Source: Periplaneta americana
Lineage: Eukaryota > Arthropoda > Insecta > Blattodea > Blattidae
DNA: 64,000 nt
Direction of reading: 5' to 3'
Assembly (NCBI RefSeq): GCF_040183065.1
Contig: NW_027185501.1
Location: 1,390,001 to 1,454,000, forward strand
The notes beneath the pieces are model-generated. The model was given only the letters and a program-made list of their open reading frames with translations, was not told the DNA's origin and did not search any database. Shown here in pieces: positions 55,052 through 64,000 of the stretch (positions are counted from its first letter, which is position 1; the number at the start of each line of letters is the position of its first letter). Both the position numbers and the translations under genes were made by a program.

Positions 55052-56655
55052 ATAATCTGACTGCGTATGAAATACTGGAGAAGATAGACAAAGATACAGT
55101 TGGAGCATCATCTGTAAGTGATATTACCATATTTCCACCGGCTGATGGACCAGTTATCGATGAGGAAAGTGGTGACGAAACAACCAGTGACATCAACCAT
55201 CTTCCAGGAAGAATACTCAGATCTACATTTGAAGTCAACATTACTTCTGCCAATGATGTACTAATAGATAATGGTGAAGGAAATAACTCGAGATGATCAA
55301 AATTGACCATATAACAATGTCCAATTCTTATATTGAGGAAAAGAACTCTCAAGTTTCAACAGACAAAAACAAACTGCCTAATTCAGATATGAATATATAT
55401 GGAAGAAATAATTATGGTCCGAAAAAACATAGTGTTATTCTAACATTTCTCGCGATGAAAGACAATCTATTGCTAGTATTAGTCAGACTTTAGCAGAGGA
55501 AAAAAAAACATAATAATCTACTTCTAATATTTCTTTTCGTAATAAAGAGTGGCCTGACAAAGAAGAAATCTTTACTTGTAAATCTGGAAAAGGTGACGTA
55601 GACGAAACATTTACAGATTATAATGAATCAAAACTTACACCTGTCTAATGTTTCGAGCTCCTGTTCAGTGAAGAAATACTCGCTGTCATGTGTAAAACGT
55701 CAAAATTGTATGCCCTCCAAAGGAATCATTCTATTGAATTGGACAAAATGATATAAAAAGTTTACATTGCCATTCTCTTACTGACGGACTACATGTCTCC
55801 CCAAAGCATAACAATGTTTTGCGAAACAAAATGAGATGTACACAATGAACTTTTATCCAATACCATGAGGAGAAGTAGGTTTACAGAAATCCATAAATAT
55901 TTACATATTTCGGACAATTTCAATCTTCCTCCTAATGATGAATTTGGTAAAGTCCGAATATACTTCGAGATTCTATATGATAATTTTGGCCAACAGTTTG
56001 AAAAGGTATGGTCGAGTCACAAATCTATTCATGAAACAATGGTTCCCTATTATGGGAGTCATAGTGCCAATCAGCATATTCATGGAAAGTCATTGCGTTT
56101 TGGATATAAACTATGGTGAGCAGCTACAAGTCTTGGCTATCTCGCTGCGTTTGAACCACACCGAGGAGCTAAACAGACCAAGCAGAATATGTGTTAGTAG
56201 CTGCTGTTGTGTTGGAACTTGAAAGCAGATTACCGGCAGCTTTTTCACCTTAGTTTTTACTTTGACAATTTCTTCACAAGTCTCAAGTTGTTGGCAGTTC
56301 TTACTTAACACAAATGGAGGAACAGGAACCATTAGAGAAAAACCATGGGGAAGTGTGTGGTTGAAAAATGATGCTAATTACATGAAAAAGCGCAATCGTG
56401 GTGCAATATCTTTCGCTGTGACACAGGATGATACTGTTGTTCGATGGCATGATAATATTATTGTCACTCTTGCTTCAAACTGACACAATGTAACTCCAAT
56501 TTTGAAAGCAGATCGAGTCAGTGTTGTTGCAGGGAAGCGAAGCAAAATTCAAGTGGATTGCCCTTCGGTTATTGAATAGTACATCAAATACATGAGAGGA
56601 GTAGATAGATTTGACGAAAATGTTTATTCTTTGAAAGTGAGCTTTCCAATTTATA
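55052..56655 (+). pseudogene. piggyBac transposase, interrupted
   Basis: Plus-strand pieces in order. About 55052-55297: acidic N-terminus (YEILEKIDKDTVGASSVSDI). About 55540-55760: FELLFSEEILAVM and SKLYALQRN. 55865-56119: RFTEIHKYLHISDNF, SIHETMVPYYGSHSANQ, HGKSLRFGYKLW (DDE_Tnp_1_7 core; the usual Asp of 'IDE' is replaced by His in this copy). About 56120-56290: LGYLAAFEPHRGAK and YFDNFFTSLKLL. 56300-56483: GTGTIRE, MKKRNRGAISFAV, VVRWHDNIIVTLASN. About 56545-56655: VIEYIKYMRGVDRFDEN with one in-frame stop, then KVSFPI, where LINE sequence begins. The C-terminal Cys-rich finger is missing on the far side of the LINE. Multiple stops and frame changes; inactive. Confidence 0.88.
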
Positions 56656-56659
56656 AGTC

Positions 56660-58342
56660 AGGGTCTCGCTCAGATACAAAAAAATTACAGATCGGTCAGC
56701 CTCACTTCTGTGGTTTGCAAACAAATGGAACACTTGATTTCAGCTTATCTAAGGCAGCATTGGGATGACTCAAATTGGTTACATAACTGTCAGCATGGAT
56801 TTCGGGGGGGGGGCTATTCATGTGAGAGTCAATTAGTAACGGTATGTCAGGATTTAGAAGAAGGAATAGATTCCAGTAGCCAAGTAGATGCAGTGATTAT
56901 TGACTTTTCACGCTCATTCGATGTAGTCCCACACGATATATTGTTGGTTAAACTACAATTAACGGGGATTAACTTGAGAGTACTCCAGTGGATCAAGGAA
57001 TTTTTAACTTGTCGCACTCAAAGAGTACGGGTAGGGGAGGAATTATCGAACCCAATTGAAATTACTTCCGGAGTCCCACAGGGGAGTGTCTTGGGGCCTC
57101 TTCTATTCCTGACTTTTGTAAATGATCTGCCAGTTAATATCTTGTCTAGGGTTCGCTTATTCGTGGATGATTGTATGGTATACAGGGAAATAAAAAGTTA
57201 TGAGGATACTACTCTTCTCCAGACTGACCTAAATAGAATAAACGATTGGGCAATAGCCAACAAAATGAAAATAAATTCTCTAAAGAACAAAGCCATCAGA
57301 TTTACAAGAAAAAGAAATAAAATAATCGCATCGTATACGTTAGGGAGTGAAACCATTCCGGAAGTTAACAAATGTAAATACCTCGGAATATTTAGCAGCG
57401 ATCTCGGCTGGGCGGAACACGTTACGGACACAGCGGGAAAAGCATGGAGAGCGTTACACTTTGTGATGAGGGTACTAAGAAAAGGCTCTGATAAATCCAA
57501 AGAGATTGCATATAAATCACTAGTACGTTCAGTAATGGAATATGGTGCTGCATGTTGGGATCCTTACAGATTAGAACATATTAAGACACTGGAAAAGATT
57601 CAAAAACGGGCTGTCAAGTGTTGTCGGAAAAATTCACCATTAAAATGGGACACACTCAAGGACAGGAGAACGCGAATTCGATTATGCGCACTGTTCAAAA
57701 CATACAGAGGTGAGCCTGCCTGGAGAGAAATAAAAAATAGGTTGCAACCGCCAAATTACTCTTCAAGAAACGACCACTCTTATAAATTGAGGGAAAGAAG
57801 ACAGAGGACGGACACTGGAAAGTTTTCTTTTCTCAATCGTACTATCAGGAACTGGAATGCTTTACCTGCAGACTTGTTAAAGGCTTTACCAACAACCAAA
57901 AACGTATTTAAAAATAGGCTTAAGGACTTTACTAATAGACGGTAATTATACACAGTATGTAAAGGATGTAAATGATATTTTGTTATTGAGGTGTTGTATC
58001 AGTGAAGAATTATGTTGTGTCAGTGAAGTGTGTTGTGTCAGTGAAACGTGTTCCTGTCAGGGAAGCTTTATAGTTTATAGTGGCAGTGCAAAGTATTTGA
58101 ACAGTGAAATGTTTTTGAAGTGTTAGTGAAATCAGGATAGAATCAATGAAATGTGTCGTAGTTCCAGTGCAGTGAGTGAGTTGACAGCGAAACGAGTGTA
58201 ATGTGGAAAGGTACTTGTGCAGATATGAACATATCATACTCGTGGGTTTTAGTTCGAACTTAGATTTAAGATACAAATTAATTTTATTTTAAATGTTATT
58301 TTAAGTGATCGTGCTTCATTTAACTTAGGATATTCCCTATTC

Positions 58343-58424
<82 letters not shown>

Positions 58425-58425
58425 T
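56660..58425 (+). mobile_element. 5'-truncated LINE inside the piggyBac
   Basis: Begins abruptly within the RT (about 56663-56690), as expected for 5' truncation in target-primed reverse transcription. It ends with an (ATT)n tract (58339-58421), a microsatellite-type 3' tail. No clean target duplication found. Between 57946 and 58338 is 3' untranslated sequence with repeated GTGTTGTGTCAGTGAA-type strings (58010-58060). Confidence 0.85.
56710..57945 (+). CDS. LINE reverse transcriptase, 411 codons open
   Basis: Open from 56710 to the natural stop, with RT sequence starting slightly upstream (NYRSVSLTSVVCKQMEHL). Motifs, counted from the methionine: HGFRGGGYS at 29-37, motif A VIIDFSRSFDVVPH at 62-75 with Asp 65, motif B SGVPQGSVLGPLLF at 120-133, motif C FVDD at 151-154 (usual FADD), KCKYLGI further on, and the C-terminal module RLCALFKTYRGEPAW and FLNRTIRNWNALPADLL typical of CR1/Jockey-type insect elements. 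The methionine is internal to the original ORF2; the endonuclease is lost. The frame has no stop, so this copy is young or by chance intact. A run of nine G at 56808-56816 is a possible slippage site. Confidence 0.9.
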   Translation: MVCKQMEHLISAYLRQHWDDSNWLHNCQHGFRGGGYSCESQLVTVCQDLEEGIDSSSQVDAVIIDFSRSFDVVPHDILLVKLQLTGINLRVLQWIKEFLTCRTQRVRVGEELSNPIEITSGVPQGSVLGPLLFLTFVNDLPVNILSRVRLFVDDCMVYREIKSYEDTTLLQTDLNRINDWAIANKMKINSLKNKAIRFTRKRNKIIASYTLGSETIPEVNKCKYLGIFSSDLGWAEHVTDTAGKAWRALHFVMRVLRKGSDKSKEIAYKSLVRSVMEYGAACWDPYRLEHIKTLEKIQKRAVKCCRKNSPLKWDTLKDRRTRIRLCALFKTYRGEPAWREIKNRLQPPNYSSRNDHSYKLRERRQRTDTGKFSFLNRTIRNWNALPADLLKALPTTKNVFKNRLKDFTNRR

Positions 58426-58450
58426 ATTGGTATTATTGCTTATTTCTTGT

Positions 58451-58518
58451 CATATTTACAAACTGACTGTAGGGGTGTCACCTACAGGTGACACCCCTAC
58501 AGTCCGTTTGTAAATATG
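58451..58518. repeat. 68-bp near-perfect palindrome in piggyBac 3' region
   Basis: Two 34-bp arms, CATATTTACAAACTGACTGT on the left and its complement on the right, meeting at GTCACCTACAGGTGAC. Mismatches are confined to one arm position and the centre. The 16-bp centre is the same motif found twice at the left end of the piggyBac, so the palindrome probably belongs to the transposase-recognition region. Confidence 0.92.
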
Positions 58519-58729
58519 ATTTTCCACGAATTCTCAACAAACAAGACTTCTATAGGTTATAATTAACATTATTTAGTCATTTATAAACACTTTGTACATC
58601 TGTAATGAGTTAGGGCTAAGACGGGTTAAATTAACCGATTTTTATAATTAATTATTATTTCACCATTGGAAAGTGTAGTTTCTCTAGATGGACATAATGC
58701 TGTAATGTTATTACAGTAACTTCTGAAAT

Positions 58730-58801
58730 TATATAATATAATATAATATAATATAATATAATATAATATAATATAATATAATATAATATAATATAATATA
58801 A
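58730..58801. repeat. (TATAA)n pentanucleotide microsatellite
   Basis: About 14 tandem ATATA/TATAA units inside the Helitron's right part. Confidence 0.95.
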
Positions 58802-59196
58802 TTTAAGTTATTTGAAGTGTTCAGAACCGTAATGGGCCAAGCGCCATTTACTGAATACGTAGAAAACAAGGGTTAAAATTAAGTTATTACCATAATTCAA
58901 TGGAAACCTATAACAAGTAAAATAAAATATACACATTAAATCTAAATGATGTCAATCTTCATTAAACTATGGTTGCATGTAATAAAAATTAAGAAACATG
59001 TTAAAGGAATTGTCATTGCACCAAATGAGTGTCTCTGGACCAAAATGATCGCATTTTAATTATTTGGATGCAATTTAAATTAAGTAACATATTAAACGAT
59101 TTATCCTTCTATCAAACACGAATGCTCCCTGGATCAAATGTCCTATTTTAATTATGTAATTACTTCATATTTCTAACGGGTGCAGCGGAGCGCTAG

Positions 59197-60370
59197 TAAG
59201 AGTAATAAAACAATAAACCATCGCGAAGGGTAACACTCATTCAACCCACAAAAGTGAAAGTATGTTTCAAATGGTACCTTAAAAGAACGGAAATGATATA
59301 TAATTGTGTAAAAGATCTACGTTAAAGAAAAGAACCTTTTTCAAAGTGGCTAGGTTTTAACATATTTTATACGATTCGCTAACTAAAAAATATGTTTCTA
59401 AAAAAAATGTGACGTGTAGGCACTTTTTCAATGCCATATTCGTAATCAGGACATACAAATTACATAAAAATAGTTATTCTTGTCCATGTTATGAAAACCT
59501 TGTTGAGTAGTGTTATAAAACAGTGTTTTTACTTCAAATTTTCAAAACCATCCTACATAGTATTCAAAACTACATGTCCTTAACCTACATAACGCAGAAA
59601 TAATCGTGATACTATTGCGATCATATTATATCATCTTATCAAACATTGCATTTGATCTTTCTGCAACTAGAGAAAAAATACCAGGAATTCAATCTGGATA
59701 GTCCCTTCCCTTTATAAAAAACACATTGGTGGCTGCATTTCCTGTTTTTGACTTATGGTTCTTACAATACTAATGATTAAAGAGGTAATATTCACCTTCA
59801 ACAAAGTTCCTATTTTTATTTATTTATTTTATTCGTACACCTCGTTCTCAAATTTCTCATTTAGGTTCATGAACATTCAGTTTACTCGTATATACAATTC
59901 TGCTTACTGCAGATTTCCCCGTTCATCTCTTAAGGCGAATCGCTCAGTATTATAAACGTTTACGCTATTATTTACGGTAAATTAAATTAAATTATGAGGT
60001 TAGAAAATATTGAATTATATTAAATTATAGCTACTAGGTTAAACAAAATAATTATAAATGTAATTTTGACACGCACAGAAAACCAACAAGCGGGAGAACG
60101 TAATCAACTGCAGCAAATGACATATAGCCCTGTGCCGCATGGAACGCTCCTGCCATCTAACGGTAAAAATTCGCAAAAGAAATTCCTATTAGCCGTATAT
60201 CGTGCGAAACACTGTAAGATGTCCGTCTTGTTAGTATAAAGTCTTTGGCGAAAGCCACAGAGGGCGCAGTAATGAATGAGAACATTTTGTATGAAAAAAG
60301 AATGTCTGTTCTCTTAACCGGAGTTACGGTTAACAATGGTTCTGCTGTGACAGCAAGAGTGTAGTACTAT
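59197..60370. other. AT-rich non-coding interval
   Basis: No gene or element recognised. Confidence 0.5.
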
Positions 60371-60574
60371 ATGAACGAACCTATGATCATCTTCGGCAAC
60401 TACAAGAAGCATCCTATTCGCTACTACATCCCGCTTTGGTGTGAAGACAACGACGAATTTCGCATCGATCGCGGGATTACAAGTTTCGCTGTCGCTCCCG
60501 CGTCCCGCGTTGGTGTGCGCAGACCTTACATATATGATCTAGGATATATATACAAGTCCACACCTGTGGAGTAA
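60371..60574 (+). CDS. Unidentified short open frame, GC-richer
   Basis: 67 codons from ATG 60371 (MNEPMIIFGNYKKHPIRYY), running into the SINE at 60561 so that the last residues are SINE-derived. Codon third positions in 60371-60530 are C/G-rich (ATCATCTTCGGCAACTACAA), unlike the AT-rich surroundings, which suggests an older coding exon. No family recognised, no splice site assigned. Could be a host exon fragment or chance. Confidence 0.3.
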   Translation: MNEPMIIFGNYKKHPIRYYIPLWCEDNDEFRIDRGITSFAVAPASRVGVRRPYIYDLGYIYKSTPVE

Positions 60575-60800
60575 CGGTCAGCGCGTCTGGCCGCGAAACC
60601 AGGTGGCCCGGGTTCAAATCCCGGTCGGGGCAAGTTACCTGGTTGAGGTTTTTTCCGGGGTTTTCCCTCAACCCAATATGAGCAAATGCTGGGTAACTTT
60701 CGGTATTGGACCCCGGACTCATTTCACCGGCATTATCACCTTCATTTCATTCAGACGCTAAATAGCCTAGATGTTGATACAGCGTCGTAAAATAACCCAA
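60561..60800 (+). mobile_element. tRNA-derived SINE (family 1), third copy
   Basis: Same family as 4963 and 41962: TGTGGAGTAACGGTCAGCGC, B-box-region GGGTTCAAATCCC, CGTCGTAAAATAACCC, then an A-run. Flanks GATATATATACAAG and ATATATATATACACA suggest an AT-rich target duplication of about 11 bp, not diagnostic. Confidence 0.92.
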
Positions 60801-60843
60801 TAAAAAAAAATATATATATATACACATTGTCGATTTTCTGTTG

Positions 60844-60865
60844 TTACTATTATTATTATTATTAT

Positions 60866-60906
<41 letters not shown>
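60844..60906. repeat. (ATT)n then (GTA)n microsatellite
   Basis: ATT units pass directly into about 14 AGT/GTA units, ending at the TIR-like string at 60907. Confidence 0.93.
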
Positions 60907-61012
60907 TCACAGTTTAGTATATACAGTTGCGAAGCTTGGGATGATTTTTTGCATTTCTCGCGATAGTTGCTAGCCGCTTGGAGCGCTGTGAGTACTAGGA
61001 ACAATAGACTGT
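60907..61012. mobile_element. Relic related to the P/THAP element ends
   Basis: CACAGTTTAGTATATACAGT at 60907 is a diverged copy of the left TIR at 61534 in the same orientation; TAGACTGTG at 61004-61012 is the complement of its first nine bases. This could be a 106-bp internally deleted relative. No target duplication. Confidence 0.5.
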
Positions 61013-61533
61013 GTCACTGCCATCGTGATCTAATACAGGCCGTAAGGAAAATCATGTAACTCGCTTAACCCGATCACGAAGGGCGGCTTTTCAATCATAT
61101 AAATTAGTTGGAATGCATAAAGAGTAACATGTATTTCTCTAAAATGTAGTGTAGTTGCATTAATAAATTTAGAACAATGATTATGAGACACTTCAGACAT
61201 AATTCACTTCGAGTTATTAATATTATTTTTTGTGTGAAAATTACGTTGTTCGTATCTGTAATAGGCCTACCTCTCTTTATTTGAATTAAATATTGCGAAA
61301 TTTTTGTACATTCATTTATGCACGATTCAATAATTTTCAGTTGCACCGCACGGATATATAGATATGTTGAAATTATAGGTTATGTTTACTGTACCATTAC
61401 TTCATTATTCGCATTTATACATTGTAATTAAGCATAAAGTTACGTGTGATAACTTGTAAATGTAATTTGTCTCTATTTCAGTTGTATTTATTCGTTTCTT
61501 ACGGTACTCCAATCTGAAGTCTGATTAATGTAC
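61013..61533. other. AT-rich non-coding interval
   Basis: No gene or element recognised; it ends with the AATGTAC target of the next element. Confidence 0.45.
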
Positions 61534-61688
61534 CACAGTCTAATATATACAGTCGCGCAACTTCAACACTTTTTTTGCCAACATTCACGACACTAGCGCT
61601 CAAGTGGCAGGCAAGGCACTGGTCATAGGGTTGATACAGCCAGCACGTGCTTTAAAGGTATGCGAGATGTTATAATAACGTTTTAATC

Positions 61689-61811
61689 ATGCGTCGGAAT
61701 AAAGGCAATGTGTGCAATGACGAAAATTGCAGTAACAACAAGTTTAAATCTCCGAATATGTCGTTCTTGAGATTCCCTAAAGACCAAGAGAAAATCATAA
61801 CTCAGTCATAA
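61689..61811 (+). pseudogene. THAP zinc-finger N-terminus in P/THAP element 2
   Basis: 40 codons: MRRNKGNVCNDENC (C-x4-C pair), then NNKFKSPNMSFLRFPKDQEK, the start of a THAP domain with its FxxFP motif. It stops before the conserved Trp and the C-x2-H pair. Position 155 bp inside the left TIR equals that of exon 0/1 in P-type genes. No intron donor is visible, so it is probably truncated by deletion. Confidence 0.75.
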
Positions 61812-62329
61812 CCTATAATCCACGCTGTAGGTAGCCTACGTATTGTGTTCTATAAAACATTTATTAGTTATCAGTTACCTATTTGTATGTCAGGAAGGAG
61901 AGTTTAAATAAAAACAAAGTAAATACCTGTTACAGTATATTATTGTTTTGCAGAGATCATGTGTAAATGTGTAAGCATTCCGATTTTGGATAATGTATCT
62001 ACAGTTTTTAATGCAAGTAATTCCATAATTTTTGTATTCGTGTTTCTTTCTTTATATTTTTCAAAAGTTGAATGTTATATTGCATTCAAGTAGGGATTAT
62101 GGTGTTAATTTTTCAAGAATTCATGGCGTATTATAATCCTTTTGCAAAATATTCACTTATTGAATAAATCCAGACTGTGTCGATAAATTTCTGATGTGTT
62201 GGTGTAGATTCATGTGGCAGACGTATTAGGTTCTCAAGATATAAAAGAGCCTTTTTAAATTTGAATTTAATTAGTTCCATGACTGTTATTGGTGTTGATT
62301 TTACATTACCAGTGATTATTTGAGCCGTT

Positions 62330-62548
62330 CAGAGCAGAAGTGGTATAAGTCAAAATTAGGTAATGAGGTTTAAAGTAAAAATTCTGTAAAATACAGCGCA
62401 TAGTAACAATTAATATATCCTTCGTGCTATTCACTGACTACTGATAGTTTAAATAAATTCAATATTAACTGCTACTTTGCGCTGTATTTTACAGAATGTT
62501 TACTTTAACCTTCATTACCCATTTTTGACTTACACCACTTCTGCTCTG
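62330..62548. mobile_element. Foldback MITE nested in P/THAP element 2
   Basis: Inverted arms of about 75 bp: CAGAGCAGAAGTGGTATAAG through TACAGCGCA on the left (62330-62402), and the complement ending TTCTGCTCTG at 62548. A few mismatches; loop about 65 bp. No coding. Confidence 0.82.
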
Positions 62549-63423
62549 AAAATAAAATTAGGCCTACATTTTCTGAGTTAATTGAAGTTACAATTTCTTC
62601 AACAAAATTGTGTATTCATTTGTTCTCACCTACGTCATAATAACAGTAAGTGCATGTAAATTACGTATGATATAGGTAGGGTAAGTTAAAATTAAGCTTA
62701 TGTGTGAAAACTGGAAATGTAATGTAAAATGCAGTAAACTTTCCATAAAAATTTAAACCATAATATCAGCACTATTAGCGACTCAAAATAATAATAATAA
62801 AAAAATGAAAAAATAATGAACTTCATAAATCAATGTCTGTCAAATTAAGGTTTAAATCTTCCCCTTTTTTATTTTTAAGTTTACCTCAGCGGCCGAGTTT
62901 ACCCCAATTTGCGGTATGCAAAATCGTTAATTTCTCAGGAAACAGGGAGAGGAGTTCACCACGCGATGTACCCTACGAGATATGCCCTACAATTTTGACT
63001 CTTCTCACAGGAAATATAGAGTTCCAATGGTTTATAAATATATTTAGGAATGAATTGAATTAACCGTCCACTTACAAACAATTATATTATTTCAAACCAT
63101 GATACGTAATCAGGGCCATGATTCAGTTGTAAGGAGCAGAAAGAATTACGTTTATTCCCAGCTTCTGAAACTTGTATATTAACTGCGTGTGAAATTATTC
63201 TAGGATTCTAAAGTAAAATTAATAAGAACCATATACACTTACATTATAGCATAAAAATATAAAATAAATTACGTAAAACTCGTTTTCTGATGTGTTATCA
63301 TATGTCGTGAGCACACTTTTAACTTGCCTGCCGCTAAAGGGCTACTGTCGCGCCAGCTGTCAAATGTTGGCATATTTTATACGTATGAGTTGCGCGACTG
63401 TATGTATTAGACTGTGAATGTAC

Positions 63424-63635
63424 TATGATAGTAGGCTAAACGGGAAATTTTTAGAACATGGATTGCACTGCCATCCCCACCCCAAGTCACTAGGAGACGG
63501 TGGGAACAAAGAGTTTGTAATACTTACTAGAGACACATGCCCGTGAGTGGCAGGCAAGAAAAATGTCACAAATTGAATCGGCTAGCATCCGCCATTAAAG
63601 GGAGTGTTTGCGGCGCGAAATTCGAAAACAGTACC

Positions 63636-63685
<50 letters not shown>

Positions 63686-64000
63686 TACAAACTCTTTGGG
63701 TGGGAACTATGGGTAATGTAGGGGGGGGGATGGCAACGTAGGATGTGGGGGAAATAAATTACCTGGATGAAGGTAATTTCCCTCTTCCTTTCCCGCCTGC
63801 CTTCTCTCTCTCCTTCTCTCTTTGTCTCCGTCTTTTCTCTCTTCCTTCTCTTCATTTGGTGGTGTTCTGTTCTTGTATGTCCTTGTGTTGTATATGTTGT
63901 TATATTTCTTTTGTTCATGTTGTTCATCTTCTTCGTGGAATCCTCAGCAGCCTCTCTGGAGAACAAAGTTCTTTGTTGGAAAATTTCGGAAGTCGTATAT
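63424..64000. other. Non-coding interval with (AT)n and a polypyrimidine tract
   Basis: (AT)n at 63642-63681. AAAGAGTTTGTAATA (63508) is inverted at about 63683-63697 (TATTACAAACTCTTT), forming an imperfect inverted pair around the (AT)n. 63780-63860 is CT-rich on the plus strand; the charged minus-strand frame there (93 codons, Lys/Arg/Glu-rich) is low complexity and not taken as a gene. Confidence 0.5.

Larger units (their letters stand above)
54611..58629 (+). mobile_element. piggyBac-like transposon inside the Helitron
   Basis: TTAA on both sides (54611-54614 and 58626-58629), the piggyBac target. Ends TTAACTCTTGATGTCCCAAC (left) and TTAACCCGTCTTAGCCCTAA (right, opposite strand) are related over about 16 bp. 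Flanking Helitron sequence is contiguous across the gap. Three copies of GTCACCT-NN-AGGTGAC lie near the ends (54631, 54969, 58477), possible transposase sites. Encodes a piggyBac transposase remnant interrupted by a LINE; without the LINE it would be about 2.25 kb, a normal size for the family. Confidence 0.88.
54025..59196 (+). mobile_element. Non-autonomous Helitron carrying nested insertions
   Basis: 5' end TCTATACTAATAATAAATCT preceded by A; 3' end CTAG at 59193-59196 followed by T and preceded by a short hairpin (AGCG-GAG-CGCT). A|TC...CTRR|T is the Helitron insertion rule (established). I recognise the 5' sequence (GTAGCCGAAATTTTTCTGGT) as a common insect Helitron end. Without the piggyBac it is about 1.15 kb, with no Rep/helicase. 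It contains a (TATAA)n tract at 58730-58801. Confidence 0.85.
61534..63416 (+). mobile_element. P/THAP-type transposon 2
   Basis: Inverted ends CACAGTCTAATATATACAGT and, on the opposite strand, CACAGTCTAATACATACAGT, both continuing CGCGCAACT (29 bp, one mismatch). Subterminal CAAGTGGCAGGCAAGGCACT-type strings near 61602 have inverted partners near 63325. Exact 7-bp direct repeat AATGTAC on both sides (61527-61533 and 63417-63423). A THAP fragment lies just inside the left end. No transposase core; 1883 bp, with a 219-bp foldback inserted at 62330-62548. Confidence 0.85.

Noticed and set aside
55050-55352. 100-codon minus-strand frame
   Set aside because: The plus strand of the same stretch encodes the acidic N-terminus of the piggyBac transposase.
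60477-60722. 81-codon minus-strand frame
   Set aside because: Antisense of the SINE at 60561-60800.
63685-63966. 93-codon Lys/Arg/Glu-rich protein
   Set aside because: Low-complexity translation of a polypyrimidine tract, with no other coding support.

Overview
This window is repeat-dominated, AT-rich animal nuclear DNA, very probably from an insect and most likely a cockroach (Blattodea, Periplaneta-like). The evidence is three copies of a tRNA-derived SINE with a perfect RNA polymerase III B box that I associate with cockroach genomes, long (ATT)n tracts, and several insect-type transposon families. The species call is inference. I see no confidently intact host gene. Almost all recognisable coding sequence is transposon-derived and broken by stops or frameshifts.

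Layout. 1-850: 3' end of a Penelope-like element with a GIY-YIG domain and a hammerhead-like motif. 973-2930: 41-bp satellite. 3079-5202: duplicated tRNA-like repeats, a 210-bp tandem duplication and a SINE. 6985-12420: near full-length Jockey-like LINE on the minus strand, with ORF1 and ORF2 decayed. 13579-22572: a giant inverted repeat with 2.7-kb arms, a 65-bp satellite at its centre, and two nested hAT transposons in the right arm. 22984-24055: candidate split exons with a Ser-rich acidic tail. 28508-28915: a second block of the 65-bp satellite. 30339-32779: P-element/THAP transposon with 30-bp perfect TIRs. 33477-36798: DNA transposon with long TIRs and a D-rich transposase remnant; a second copy begins at 41474. 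38051-39792: THAP-domain remnant between inverted repeats. 39981-40972: Harbinger-type non-autonomous element. 44141-45183: another TIR transposon with a long open frame. 47043-47351: second Penelope-like fragment. 49097-49312: a different SINE. 51051-51443: TA-flanked MITE. 52200-53860: remnant of a large dispersed gene family of unknown function. 54025-59196: Helitron containing a piggyBac that contains a LINE. 61534-63416: second P/THAP-type element with a MITE inside.

The elements do not form a pathway. Their relations are of insertion order: host DNA, then palindrome, hAT 1, hAT 2 in one place, and Helitron, piggyBac, LINE in another. The most unusual structures are the satellite-centred palindrome, the hammerhead-like motifs in two Penelope remnants, and two THAP elements that both appear to be flanked by 7-bp target duplications. 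All family assignments are from reading motifs by eye; no database search was run.
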